64,000 bases of DNA from Spirochaetaceae bacterium (GTDB lineage: Bacteria > Spirochaetota > Spirochaetia > SZUA-6 > Bin103). Below are positions 27,514 through 35,763 of the stretch, one piece after another. Location of the stretch: assembly GCA_028818385.1 (NCBI GenBank), contig JAPPNY010000122.1, forward strand, positions 1 to 64,000, written 5' to 3'. Each line of letters starts with the position of its first letter. Position 1 is the stretch's first letter. Below the pieces are notes generated by a model. The model made no database searches, was not told the origin of the DNA, and was given only the letters and a program-made list of their open reading frames with translations. A program made the position numbers and the translations under genes.

Positions 27514-27936
27514 CTGCGGCTGTTCCTGGACACGAACGTGCTCCTCGACGTGTTGATGCGGCGGGAGCCCTTCTATGGATCCTCGGCCCGTGTGTGGACA
27601 TTCGCGGAGACCGGCACTCACCACGGCTTCGTCTCCGCCGTCAGCTTCATCACCGTGTATTACCTGCTGCGAAAGCACGGCGGCGACCAGCGTGCTCAGC
27701 AGTCCCTCCACCTGATCCGATCGGTGTTCCGCCCGGTCGAGGTGGACACACGGCTCCTGGATGAAGCGTTGGCTGCCAACGGCGGCGACTTCGAAGACAC
27801 CGTGCAACTGCGCTCCGCGCTTCGATGCGGCGCCGACTACCTCGTCACGCGAGATCGCGACGGCTTTCAGTCGGCGCCGGTGCCGATCGTGACCGCAGAC
27901 GAGCTGCTGGCCGTGCTGTCGGTGGATCGCGCTTGA
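27514..27936 (+). CDS. PIN-domain toxin, start codon unclear
   Basis: About 140 residues with PIN hallmarks LRLFLDTNVLLDVL, the mid-protein VSAVSFITVYYLL and the C-terminal DFEDTVQLRSALRCGADYLVTRD. The first acidic residue (in LDTN) lies before the first standard start codon, GTG 27538, so translation must begin upstream. The frame there offers GTA 27505, ATT 27511 and CTG 27514. The antitoxin stop is inside GTAA; most such pairs use GTGA, so a G-to-A change may have removed the toxin start while keeping the stop. GGAG at 27500-27503 is placed for ATT or CTG. Confidence 0.75.
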   Translation: MRLFLDTNVLLDVLMRREPFYGSSARVWTFAETGTHHGFVSAVSFITVYYLLRKHGGDQRAQQSLHLIRSVFRPVEVDTRLLDEALAANGGDFEDTVQLRSALRCGADYLVTRDRDGFQSAPVPIVTADELLAVLSVDRA

Positions 27937-29132
27937 CCCTCGGATCCGCCGCCGGCGCGCCATCTCGCCGGACTTCACGACCAGCCGGGATACCCGATCG
28001 CCACTGGGACGACTGGCGGTGGCAACTCCGCAACCGGATCACGTCCGCCGCCGACCTGGAACGGTACGTCGACCTGACCGAAGCCGAGCGAGCCGGCATC
28101 GACTCCGCGGGCGCCCGGTACCGGTGGGCGATCACCCCGTACTACGCGTCGCTCATGCACCGCGACGACTTGGACTGCCCGCTGCGCCGGCAGCAGGTTC
28201 CGGCGGTACAGGAGCTCACCGACGACCTGGGCGCCGTGGATCCGCTCCTGGAGCAGGAGCACTCGCCGGTGGACGCCGTCGTCCACGTGTACCCGGACCG
28301 GGTTGCCTTCAAGATTACCAACGTCTGTCCCACCTACTGCCGCTACTGCTTCCGCGAGTACTTCGTCGGCAACACCGAGGAGCACCACACACGCGCCAAG
28401 GTGCAGGCCGGCATCGACTACATCGCGCGCACCCCGGCGATCCGCGACGTGCTGGTAACCGGCGGCGACCCTCTGCTGTTCTCCGACGAGCGGCTGGACG
28501 ACCTGCTGGGACGGCTGCGCGCGATTCCGCACGTGCAGATCATCCGCACCGGATCGCGCACGCCGTGCACGCTGCCGCAACGGATCACGCCGGAGCTGTG
28601 CGAGGTGCTCGGCCGCCACCATCCGCTCTGGCTGAACACCCACTTCAACCACCCTGACGAGATCACGCCGGAAGCGGCGGACGCGTGCGACCGCCTGCTG
28701 CGCGCCGGGGTGCCGCTCGGCAACCAGACCGTGCTGCTCAAGGGCGTCAACGACGACCCGCAGGTGATGCTGGATCTCGTTCACCGGCTGCTGGCGATCC
28801 GCGTGCGCCCCTACTACATCTTCCAGTGCCACCCCGTGGCGGGAACGGCGCACCTGCGCACCCCCATCGAGACCGGTCTGGCGATCGTGGAGGCGCTGCG
28901 CGGCCACACCACCGGGTTCGGCGTGCCGACCTACGTGCTCGACACCCCGTACGGCAAGGTGCCGCTGGCGCCGCAGTACCTCCTGGGCCGGTCGGGAGAC
29001 GAGGTGGTGGTGCGCACCTGGGACGGGCGGATCTGGCGGGAGCCCAACCCGCTCGACGGCCCGCCGCCGGACGGCGTGACGCTGCCGGACCTGAGCGGGC
29101 ATTGTCAGTCGGCGGAGTCAGGCCGCGTCTGA
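27933..29132 (+). CDS. KamA-family radical SAM aminomutase
   Basis: About 399 residues of the lysine 2,3-aminomutase family. The iron-sulfur motif is CPTYCRYCFRE, followed by VLVTGGDPLL and the PLP-region sequence YYIFQCHPVAGTAHLRTP. The family includes lysine and glutamate 2,3-aminomutases and EpmB; the exact substrate cannot be told. TTG 27933 overlaps the PIN stop (TTGA) and keeps the N-terminal DDWRWQLRNRIT seen in KamA proteins. Confidence 0.88.
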   Translation: MTLGSAAGAPSRRTSRPAGIPDRHWDDWRWQLRNRITSAADLERYVDLTEAERAGIDSAGARYRWAITPYYASLMHRDDLDCPLRRQQVPAVQELTDDLGAVDPLLEQEHSPVDAVVHVYPDRVAFKITNVCPTYCRYCFREYFVGNTEEHHTRAKVQAGIDYIARTPAIRDVLVTGGDPLLFSDERLDDLLGRLRAIPHVQIIRTGSRTPCTLPQRITPELCEVLGRHHPLWLNTHFNHPDEITPEAADACDRLLRAGVPLGNQTVLLKGVNDDPQVMLDLVHRLLAIRVRPYYIFQCHPVAGTAHLRTPIETGLAIVEALRGHTTGFGVPTYVLDTPYGKVPLAPQYLLGRSGDEVVVRTWDGRIWREPNPLDGPPPDGVTLPDLSGHCQSAESGRV

Positions 29133-29195
29133 TCGAAGTCCAACACCAGCGCATCGAGACGTGCGGGACCACGCGCCAGCGTGTATCGTTCGCGG

Positions 29196-29846
29196 ATGGT
29201 ACCCGAAACCGGTATCGACCCCGACTGCGCAACGCTTGCAGCACACGGGATCGAGCTCCCCCGTGCGCTGCAGCGCATCGTCCGACGCGTTCTGATCCCG
29301 CCTGCTGCGCTGCAGGAGCGGGTGCGCGAGATGGCACGGCTGCTGGCCGAGCACTACCCTCCCGAGTCCGAAGTGGTGGTCACACCGGTGCTCACCGGCG
29401 CGTTCATGTTCGCCGCCGACCTGGGCCGCGCACTGGCGCAGGAGAGCACGCTGGACGTGCACTACGCGCTGACCAAGGCCGGCAGCTACGGCGCCGCGAT
29501 GGGAGTCGACGGCTCCGGCGTGCGGACCGTCATCATCGACCTGCAACCGTCGGACGTCGCCGGCCGTTCGATGCTGCTGGTGGACGACATCCTGGACCAC
29601 GGCTTCACCCTGGCGGCGCTGCGCGACCGCCTGTCCGCGTGGGGCGTGCGCAGCGTGCAGGTGTGTGTCCTGCTCGACAAACAGCTCGACGATCCGGAGC
29701 CGAACATCCTCGCGCAGCGCGCCAAGGCGGCCCCCGATCTGGTCGGGTTCGAGATCCCGGACGTGTGGGTGGCCGGCTACGGCCTGGACGCGGCCGGCTC
29801 GCTGCGGCACCTGCCGTGCATCGTCTCCGTGGACAAGGACCCCTGA
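29196..29846 (+). CDS. Hypoxanthine phosphoribosyltransferase-like protein
   Basis: A 216-residue type I phosphoribosyltransferase. VVTPVLTGAFMFAADLGRAL is the N-terminal loop of HPRT-type enzymes and SMLLVDDILDHGFTLAALRD is the PRPP-binding motif. A hood region VWVAGYGLDAAGSLRHLP follows, as in Hpt. It likely salvages hypoxanthine or guanine with PRPP. ATG 29196 is preferred over GTG 29181. Confidence 0.85.
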   Translation: MVPETGIDPDCATLAAHGIELPRALQRIVRRVLIPPAALQERVREMARLLAEHYPPESEVVVTPVLTGAFMFAADLGRALAQESTLDVHYALTKAGSYGAAMGVDGSGVRTVIIDLQPSDVAGRSMLLVDDILDHGFTLAALRDRLSAWGVRSVQVCVLLDKQLDDPEPNILAQRAKAAPDLVGFEIPDVWVAGYGLDAAGSLRHLPCIVSVDKDP

Positions 29847-29867
29847 GGACCTGCGGCCTCTTCCCGC

Positions 29868-31142
29868 TCAGCCGCTGCCCAGCCGGGCGGTCAGCGCTTC
29901 CGTGTCGCCGGCCGGCACGTGCTCCTGCCGCCGCTGCCTGAGGTCCTTGACCAGCACCGTGCCGGCCTCAGCTTCGTCCGGGCCGATGATCAGGGCGAAG
30001 CGCGCGCCGACCCGGTCGGCGTGGCGGAGCTGCCGTTCCAGGCGCTGGGCCGGATCCAGAGCCAGCTCGACGGCCACGCCGCGGCGGCGCAGGCGGTCGG
30101 CGACGCGGGCCGACGCCTGCTGCTGCTCGGCCCCGAACACGGTGACCAGCACGTCGGGACCGGACCGCGCCGGCGCAGGCACCCGGTCGAGCTCCCGCAG
30201 CAGCTCCAGGAGCGCCATGTCGCCGACCGCCATGCCGACCCCCGGCACGCGCTGCTTGCCGCCCACCTGCCGCGTCAGGTCGTCGTAGCGCCCGCCGCCG
30301 AAGATGGCGCGCCGCAGGTCGCCGGCCGCCCATGCCTCGAACACGGTGCTGGTGTAGTACTCGAAGCCGCGCGCGATGCTGCGGTCGAGCTGCACGTACC
30401 GGTCGTGACCGGAGATCCGGAGCTGCTCGACGATCGCCGCCAGCCGCGCCGGCGGCTCGTCGACCGGCTCCTGAACGAATGCCACCACACCCTCGGCCTG
30501 GCCTTGCTCCAGACCGATCTCCACCATTTGGCCACAGGCGCGATCGTCGCCGACCTTGTCCAGCCGGTCGATCACGCGGAACACGCCTCGCACCAGCTCG
30601 GCCGGGACGCCGAACGCGCCGGTCAGGTCGGCCTCCAGCGCCGCGCGGTCGTTGAGCCTGATCTGCACGGCGTCCGGCTCCAGTCCGAGCGACGCGAACA
30701 GCGCGCACGCCACCTGGATCACCTCGGCGTCGGCGTGCGCGCTCTCGCTGCCGAGCAGGTCGACGTTCCACTGGAAGAACGAACGGCCTCGGCCGCGCTG
30801 CGGCCGCTCGTAGCGGAAGAACTGCCCCCACGACTGCCAGCGCGCCGGCAGCGGGATCTCCTGCTCACGCGCGGCGATCATGCGCGCCAGGGTCGGCGTC
30901 AGCTCCGGGCGCAGCAGCAGCGCCTTGCCGTCGCGGTCCTGGATGCGAAAGGTCTGTTGGGTGACGATCTCCTCGCTGCTCTTGCCCAGGTAGAGGTCCA
31001 GGTACTCGATCGCCGGCCCCTCGTACTCCTGGTACCCGTAGCCGCGGCCGGCGGCCAGCATGATCTCCCGCAGCGCGACCTGCAGCGCCCACCCGTCGGG
31101 ATAGAAGTCCTGCGTCCCCTTGACGCGCGGTACCGGTGCCAT
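29868..31142 (-). CDS. hisS: Histidyl-tRNA synthetase
   Basis: A 424-residue class II synthetase. It begins PRVKGTQDFYPD; motif 2 includes WGQFFRYERPQRGRGRSFFQ, histidine-specific motif is ARGFEYYTSTVFEAW, and motif 3 is RYDDLTRQVGGKQRVPGVGM. The C-terminal anticodon-binding domain follows (DVLVTVFGAEQQ). ATG 31142 is preceded by AGGAAGG and an 11-bp inverted repeat. Transcribed after the DUF1854 gene. Confidence 0.96.
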   Translation of the reverse strand: MAPVPRVKGTQDFYPDGWALQVALREIMLAAGRGYGYQEYEGPAIEYLDLYLGKSSEEIVTQQTFRIQDRDGKALLLRPELTPTLARMIAAREQEIPLPARWQSWGQFFRYERPQRGRGRSFFQWNVDLLGSESAHADAEVIQVACALFASLGLEPDAVQIRLNDRAALEADLTGAFGVPAELVRGVFRVIDRLDKVGDDRACGQMVEIGLEQGQAEGVVAFVQEPVDEPPARLAAIVEQLRISGHDRYVQLDRSIARGFEYYTSTVFEAWAAGDLRRAIFGGGRYDDLTRQVGGKQRVPGVGMAVGDMALLELLRELDRVPAPARSGPDVLVTVFGAEQQQASARVADRLRRRGVAVELALDPAQRLERQLRHADRVGARFALIIGPDEAEAGTVLVKDLRQRRQEHVPAGDTEALTARLGSG

Positions 31143-31149
31143 CGCCTTC

Positions 31150-31174
31150 CTACTGGTAGATGATCTACCAGTAG
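31150..31174. repeat. Perfect 11-bp inverted repeat before hisS
   Basis: CTACTGGTAGA (31150-31160) and TCTACCAGTAG (31164-31174) form a perfect stem with a 3-base loop, covering the DUF1854 stop codon and ending just before the hisS Shine-Dalgarno. As RNA on the leftward transcript it would be a strong hairpin able to act on read-through or translation. Confidence 0.6.
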
Positions 31175-31737
31175 ATGATACGCGTAAACGCGCTGCGGTC
31201 GCGCGGCGGCAACGCATCCACCCGCGGAATCAGGTAGCGGTTGTCGTCCACGTCGATCAGGAGCTTGCCGTTACGGCCGAAGCTCACCGCCCGGTCGTTG
31301 CTCCAGCGCATCAGGAAGCTGGCCGGGCCCTTGTCGGTGTCGACCCGCATCGACACGTAGCCGCCGTCCCAGCCGATGCGGCGGATGCGGCTGATCGTGT
31401 GAAAGAAGTACCGGCGCTGCAGCGCCGCCCGCACCAGCTCGGCCTGATCGTCGGGAAAGTCTCCCAGCCGGCGCACGATCCCGATCTCGAGGTCGTCGCC
31501 CGTGCGCCGGCTCTGGATGATGGCGATGAACTGGTCGCGGCGTTCGACCGGGAAGCAGTAGGCGGCATACACGCCTCCGTATACCCAGACGCCGGTGATC
31601 TCCAGGTGCAGCGCCGCGAAGTTGCCCGGATAGAAGCGGCACATCGACGGGTCCAGGAAGCGCAGCCGGGCCGTATCCGGGCCCTCGCCCCGCTTCTCGC
31701 GCAGCTCCGCCTCGGTCAGTTCCCGCTCCGGGCTCAT
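31165..31737 (-). CDS. DUF1854 family protein
   Basis: A 190-residue protein of the DUF1854 family, with a basic and aromatic pattern (FLDPSMCRFYPGNFAALHLE, FPDDQAELVRAALQRRYF, IPRVDALPPRDR). DUF1854 genes accompany a specific ABC transporter, reported as linked to cyanophycin metabolism in several bacteria; here the ABC gene is immediately upstream with a 4-base overlap. No cyanophycin synthetase or cyanophycinase is in the window. Its biochemical role is unknown. Confidence 0.8.
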   Translation of the reverse strand: MSPERELTEAELREKRGEGPDTARLRFLDPSMCRFYPGNFAALHLEITGVWVYGGVYAAYCFPVERRDQFIAIIQSRRTGDDLEIGIVRRLGDFPDDQAELVRAALQRRYFFHTISRIRRIGWDGGYVSMRVDTDKGPASFLMRWSNDRAVSFGRNGKLLIDVDDNRYLIPRVDALPPRDRSAFTRIIYW

Positions 31738-33998
31738 CGGCCGGGCTCCAGCGACTCGATGGTGTCGTCGCGCGCCAGGTCGGTCTGGATCTTGACCAGC
31801 CGGTAGTAGATCCCTCGCCGGCGCACCAGCGCCTCGTGCGTGCCCTCCTCGCGCAGGCGCCCGCCGTCCAGCACGACGATCCGGTCACAGTTCTTGAGCG
31901 TGCTCAGGCGGTGGGCGATCGCGATCGTCGTGCGCCCTTCGGTCACCCGTTCCAGCGCGTCCTTGATCAGGTGCTCGGACTCGGTGTCGACGCTGCTGGT
32001 GGCCTCGTCCAGGATCAGAAGCTTGGGATCGTAGAGCAGGGCGCGCGCGATCGACACCCGCTGCCGCTGCCCGCCGGACAGGCCGGCGCCGCGCTCGCCG
32101 ATGTAGGTGTCGTAGCCCAGGGGCTTCTGCATGATGAACTCGTGCGCGTTGGCGGCCTTGGCCGCCTCGACCACGGCATCGAAGGTCACCTCCGGGTTGC
32201 CGTAGGTCAGGTTGTCGTAGATGGTGCCGCGGAACAGGAACGACTCCTGCAGCACCACGCCGACGAAGCGGCGCAGCTCGGGCAGCGGCAGGTTGCGCAC
32301 GTCGACGCCGTTGATGGACACGGCGCCGTCGGTGACGTCGTAGAAGCGGGCGATCAGGTTGATCAGGGTGGTCTTGCCCGAGCCGCTCTTGCCGACCACG
32401 CCGAGGTGCTCGCCCGGACGCACCTCGAAGCTCAGGTCGTTGATCACCCGCTCGTCGCGCTCGTAGGAAAATTCGACGTGATCGAACCGCACCGACGCCG
32501 CGGACTGTGCCGGGATGGGCCTGGTGTCGGCCGATTCCAGGATCAGCGGCCGCGTGTCAAGGATCTCGAACGCCCGCTGCGCCGCCGACAGGAAGCTGGT
32601 CAGCCAGTTGGCCATGCGGGTGAGCTGCCGCAGCGGCACGTAGAACATGGTCAGATAGTTGAGGAACGCCATGAGCGTGCCCAGCGTCATCACGTCGTTC
32701 AGCACGCGGCGTCCGCCGATGAACCAGACCAGGATGCCGCCGAGCTGGAACAGCACCGCCATGCCGGGCTGGAACGACGCGGTCATGTACTCCACGCGCC
32801 GGAAGCTGTCGCGCAGGTAGCCGGAGGTGCGGTGGAAGCGGGAGATCTCGCGCGGCTCCTGGCCGAACGCCTTGACCACGCGCACGCCGTTGAGGATGGA
32901 GTTGAGCGCGCCGTTGAGCTTGCTGCGCGCGTCCCAGATCCGGTAGTAGCGCGGGTAGATGCGCTTCCAGAAGAAGGCGGCGGCGGCGACCACGAACGGC
33001 GCCGGGACCAGGGTCACCAGCGCCAATTGCCAGTTCAGGGTGAATAGCAGCAGCCCCACGGCGACGACCTTGATGAGCTGAGCCACGAAGCCGCTGGTGG
33101 CCTGCACGATCAGCCCCTTGAGCTGCTCGGTGTCCTGCACGACACGGCTCATGAGCTGCCCCGTGCTGTAGCGGTCGTAGTAGGAGACCGACAGCCGCAT
33201 CAGGTGGCGGAACAGCTTCGAGCGCAGGTCGTAGGTGACCTGTGTGCCGATGGCACTGCTCAGCCGCAACTGGATCGACTGCACGAGCCCGTCGACCAGG
33301 TAGGCGCCGAGCAGCAGGGCGACCATCCGCACGAGCAACGCGATCGCCTCGGCCTCCGGCAGCACCGGGTTGCCCGCCTGTCCCGGCGCCAGCACGCGGT
33401 CGGTGATGGCCCTGATGAGCTGCGGCGGCAGCAGCTCCACGCCGATGGAGACCAGCACCAGTGCCATCATCAGCGCGGCGCGGCCGGCGTAGGGACGCAT
33501 GAGCCGCAGCACCCGGCCGAGCAGGCTGCCCGGGCTCAGGCACCGCCGGCACGCCTCGCCCGGCGCCTCCAGCCTGATGCCGCAGGTCGGGCAGAGGTCG
33601 GGCTCCTCCCGGTCCTCCTCGCCGACGATCAGCGGATCGCCCGCCACCCATGCCTGCAGCTTGGCCGCGACCCGCTGGAACAGCGGCGCCGAACGGTTCG
33701 AGTACGCCAGGATCTCCACCGCGGCATCCTCGATCACGGCTTCCAGGAACCCGCCGCCCACGCCCGGGCGGGTGCCGATGTCGTGGATCTCTTCGCGCGC
33801 CACGGTGACACGGGTAGCGGTGCCGCCGTTGGCCGGAGCGCCGATCGTGATCAGCCGATCGCCTTCCACGACGAGGTACACCGCTTCGTAGGAGCCGGAC
33901 AGGTTGAGATCGGTCCGCGCCACGAGCAGGGCGGCGCCCGGATCGACGCCCTCCGCGCGCGCAAGCCGCTCAAGCTCGGACGGCAACCGGCGCTTCAT
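31734..33998 (-). CDS. ABC exporter with N-terminal PH-like and zinc-ribbon region
   Basis: About 754 residues. An N-terminal beta-rich region (YLVVEGDRLITIG) is followed by a zinc-ribbon pattern CPTCGIRLEAPGEACRRC near residue 145, six membrane helices, and an ATPase domain with GVVGKSGSGKTTLINLI, LSGGQRQRVSIARALL and LLILDEATSSVD. This is a homodimer-type exporter. ATG 33998 (MKRRLPSEL) is preferred; a GTG at 34028 adds ten residues. DUF1854 follows directly and is the likely functional partner. Cargo unknown. Confidence 0.9.
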   Translation of the reverse strand: MKRRLPSELERLARAEGVDPGAALLVARTDLNLSGSYEAVYLVVEGDRLITIGAPANGGTATRVTVAREEIHDIGTRPGVGGGFLEAVIEDAAVEILAYSNRSAPLFQRVAAKLQAWVAGDPLIVGEEDREEPDLCPTCGIRLEAPGEACRRCLSPGSLLGRVLRLMRPYAGRAALMMALVLVSIGVELLPPQLIRAITDRVLAPGQAGNPVLPEAEAIALLVRMVALLLGAYLVDGLVQSIQLRLSSAIGTQVTYDLRSKLFRHLMRLSVSYYDRYSTGQLMSRVVQDTEQLKGLIVQATSGFVAQLIKVVAVGLLLFTLNWQLALVTLVPAPFVVAAAAFFWKRIYPRYYRIWDARSKLNGALNSILNGVRVVKAFGQEPREISRFHRTSGYLRDSFRRVEYMTASFQPGMAVLFQLGGILVWFIGGRRVLNDVMTLGTLMAFLNYLTMFYVPLRQLTRMANWLTSFLSAAQRAFEILDTRPLILESADTRPIPAQSAASVRFDHVEFSYERDERVINDLSFEVRPGEHLGVVGKSGSGKTTLINLIARFYDVTDGAVSINGVDVRNLPLPELRRFVGVVLQESFLFRGTIYDNLTYGNPEVTFDAVVEAAKAANAHEFIMQKPLGYDTYIGERGAGLSGGQRQRVSIARALLYDPKLLILDEATSSVDTESEHLIKDALERVTEGRTTIAIAHRLSTLKNCDRIVVLDGGRLREEGTHEALVRRRGIYYRLVKIQTDLARDDTIESLEPGR

Positions 33999-34121
33999 CG
34001 GGTGTGCGTCGGTCGCCTGGTGTTCCACGAGAAAGCAGATTCTAGCGCAGCGACGGAATACCGGCGAGCCTCACGGACTCGCAGGTTCAGCAGCTACCTT
34101 CGACCCCGCGCGCGGTCGCGG

Positions 34122-34484
34122 TCAAGTCCGGGCGGAGCGCCGCCGGCGGCGCGCTTTCCGTTTCGGAGCCCGACGTTCCGCATCCGGCGGCTCATCGTGC
34201 GGAGAGCCGACCTGCGGAGCCGAGTGCTGTGGCTGCGGCTCCTGAGGCGAAACCTTGCCAGCCGGCTGCCTGTGCTTCCTCCTGCGCCGGCGGTGGGGAC
34301 CGATGGTGAATGGCACCATGGTCAGCGCCCCGGCGATGAAGGCCAGCAACAGCGCCATGAAGACCGGCACCTCTCCAGTCGTCCCCAAGACGTACGAGAA
34401 GGGCGAGCGGTGCTCCATGTTGGCGGCGAACAACACCACCACCACGGCGAGCACGACCAGGAACAGGAGCATCCGCCATGGCAC
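34122..34484 (-). CDS. LapA-like small membrane protein
   Basis: A 120-residue protein with two membrane helices (LLFLVVLAVVVVLFAANME and VPVFMALLLAFIAGALTMVP), the LapA/DUF1049 layout, then an Arg/Lys-rich tail ending KAKRKARRRRRS-like. LapA proteins assist lipopolysaccharide assembly in some Gram-negatives; here the long basic tail is unusual and might bind membranes or nucleic acid. Confidence 0.7.
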   Translation of the reverse strand: MPWRMLLFLVVLAVVVVLFAANMEHRSPFSYVLGTTGEVPVFMALLLAFIAGALTMVPFTIGPHRRRRRKHRQPAGKVSPQEPQPQHSAPQVGSPHDEPPDAERRAPKRKARRRRRSART

Positions 34485-34488
34485 GGCG

Positions 34489-34965
34489 CTACTCCGGGCC
34501 CGCCGGCCGGCGGCCCTTGATCAGGAAGTAACCGGCGGCGAGCGCGATGACCAGCGCGGCGATCCCCAGCAGGCTCACCGCCGACGTGTTGGCCAGGTCG
34601 AGAATGATGATCTTGCGGGAGATAGCGATCAGGGCGATCAGGATCACGAACTCGACGTGCACATGTGCATCGGTCAGGAACAGTTGCACCGACTCCACCA
34701 ACTCCACCCCGATCAGGACCAGCAGCACGAAGCCGAACAGGTGCAGGAGCTGATCCACCGACAGCTCGGAGAGCGGGGTGCCGAACAGCTCCACCGCGAG
34801 CAGCCACCCGAGCCGCACGATCATCACGGCCAGCAGCACCACCAGCATCACCAGCACCACCGCCACGATGATGCGCTGCACGTTGGCCACGTGAGGCGGC
34901 AGCCGCTGCGCCCAGTGCCGTGGCGACGAATCCTGTTCGGCCGTCACGGCCGAAGTATGCCACAC
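34489..34965 (-). CDS. PsiE-family membrane protein
   Basis: A 158-residue protein with four hydrophobic helices and the phosphate-starvation-inducible PsiE pattern ELIHVFGFVLLVLIGVEL-like, DAHVHVEFVILIALIAISRK and ILDLANTSA. Function of PsiE is not established. It stands four bases upstream of the LapA-like gene, so both share a transcript. GTG 34947 is an alternative start. Confidence 0.75.
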   Translation of the reverse strand: MWHTSAVTAEQDSSPRHWAQRLPPHVANVQRIIVAVVLVMLVVLLAVMIVRLGWLLAVELFGTPLSELSVDQLLHLFGFVLLVLIGVELVESVQLFLTDAHVHVEFVILIALIAISRKIIILDLANTSAVSLLGIAALVIALAAGYFLIKGRRPAGPE

Positions 34966-35015
34966 ACGCCCGGCCGGCTCGCCGCGCGCCTGGCCGCGGC
35001 GTATGATCCGCCCCG

Positions 35016-35738
35016 ATGCCGATCGACGTGCTGGCGGTCTGCGCGCATCCCGACGACGCCGAGCTGACCTGCGCCGGGCTGCTGCTGCGCGCCCAGGCGG
35101 GCGGCGCCTCGATCGGCGTGTGCGACCTGACTCGCGGCGAGGCGGGCACCCGCGGCACGGCGGCAGAACGCGATGCCGAAGCTGCCGCCGCCACGGCGGT
35201 TCTGGCCCTGGACGAGCGGGTCAACCTGGAGCTCCCGGACGGCGCGGTGACCTGTACGCTGGAGAACCGGGTCCGCCTGGTCGAGGTGCTTCGCGAGCTC
35301 CGGCCCCGCATGCTGCTTGCCCCGTACTGGGAGGACCACCATCCCGATCACAGCAACGCCAGCCTGCTGGCCAAGGAGGCGTGGTGGTTCGCCGGGGTCG
35401 CCAAGCACCCCGGCCGCGGCGCCCCGCACCGCCCGGAAGCGATGCTGCACTACATGAGCCGCTACCAGTTCCGGCCGTCGCTCGTCGTGGACATCAGCGG
35501 CCACTGGGAGCGCAAGCGCAAAGCCGCCGCCTGCTACCGGTCCCAGCTCCACGATCCGGGCCGGGACGAGCCGGAGACGGCCATCTCATCTCCCGGCTAT
35601 CTGGAGGCCTGGGAAGGCCGGCACCGCTACTACGGTTCCCTGATCGGCGTCGAGTACGGCGAGCCGTACCTGATGCGCGGTCCGGTTCCGGTCGGCGACC
35701 CCATGGTGCTCGCCTTCGGCCGCCGCGCGATGCTCTGA
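35016..35738 (+). CDS. PIG-L deacetylase, BshB1-like
   Basis: A 240-residue zinc-dependent deacetylase. The metal site is in AVCAHPDDAELTCAGLL (HPDD) and the later HxxH is in YWEDHHPDHSNAS. Sequence matches the bacillithiol-pathway enzyme BshB1, which removes acetate from GlcNAc-malate: GEAGTRGTAAERDAEA and FRPSLVVDISGHWERK. Other bacillithiol genes are not in the window. A different sugar substrate remains possible. Confidence 0.85.
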   Translation: MPIDVLAVCAHPDDAELTCAGLLLRAQAGGASIGVCDLTRGEAGTRGTAAERDAEAAAATAVLALDERVNLELPDGAVTCTLENRVRLVEVLRELRPRMLLAPYWEDHHPDHSNASLLAKEAWWFAGVAKHPGRGAPHRPEAMLHYMSRYQFRPSLVVDISGHWERKRKAAACYRSQLHDPGRDEPETAISSPGYLEAWEGRHRYYGSLIGVEYGEPYLMRGPVPVGDPMVLAFGRRAML

Positions 35739-35763
35739 GCCAGCGGGGGACGTCCCGGCAGAT

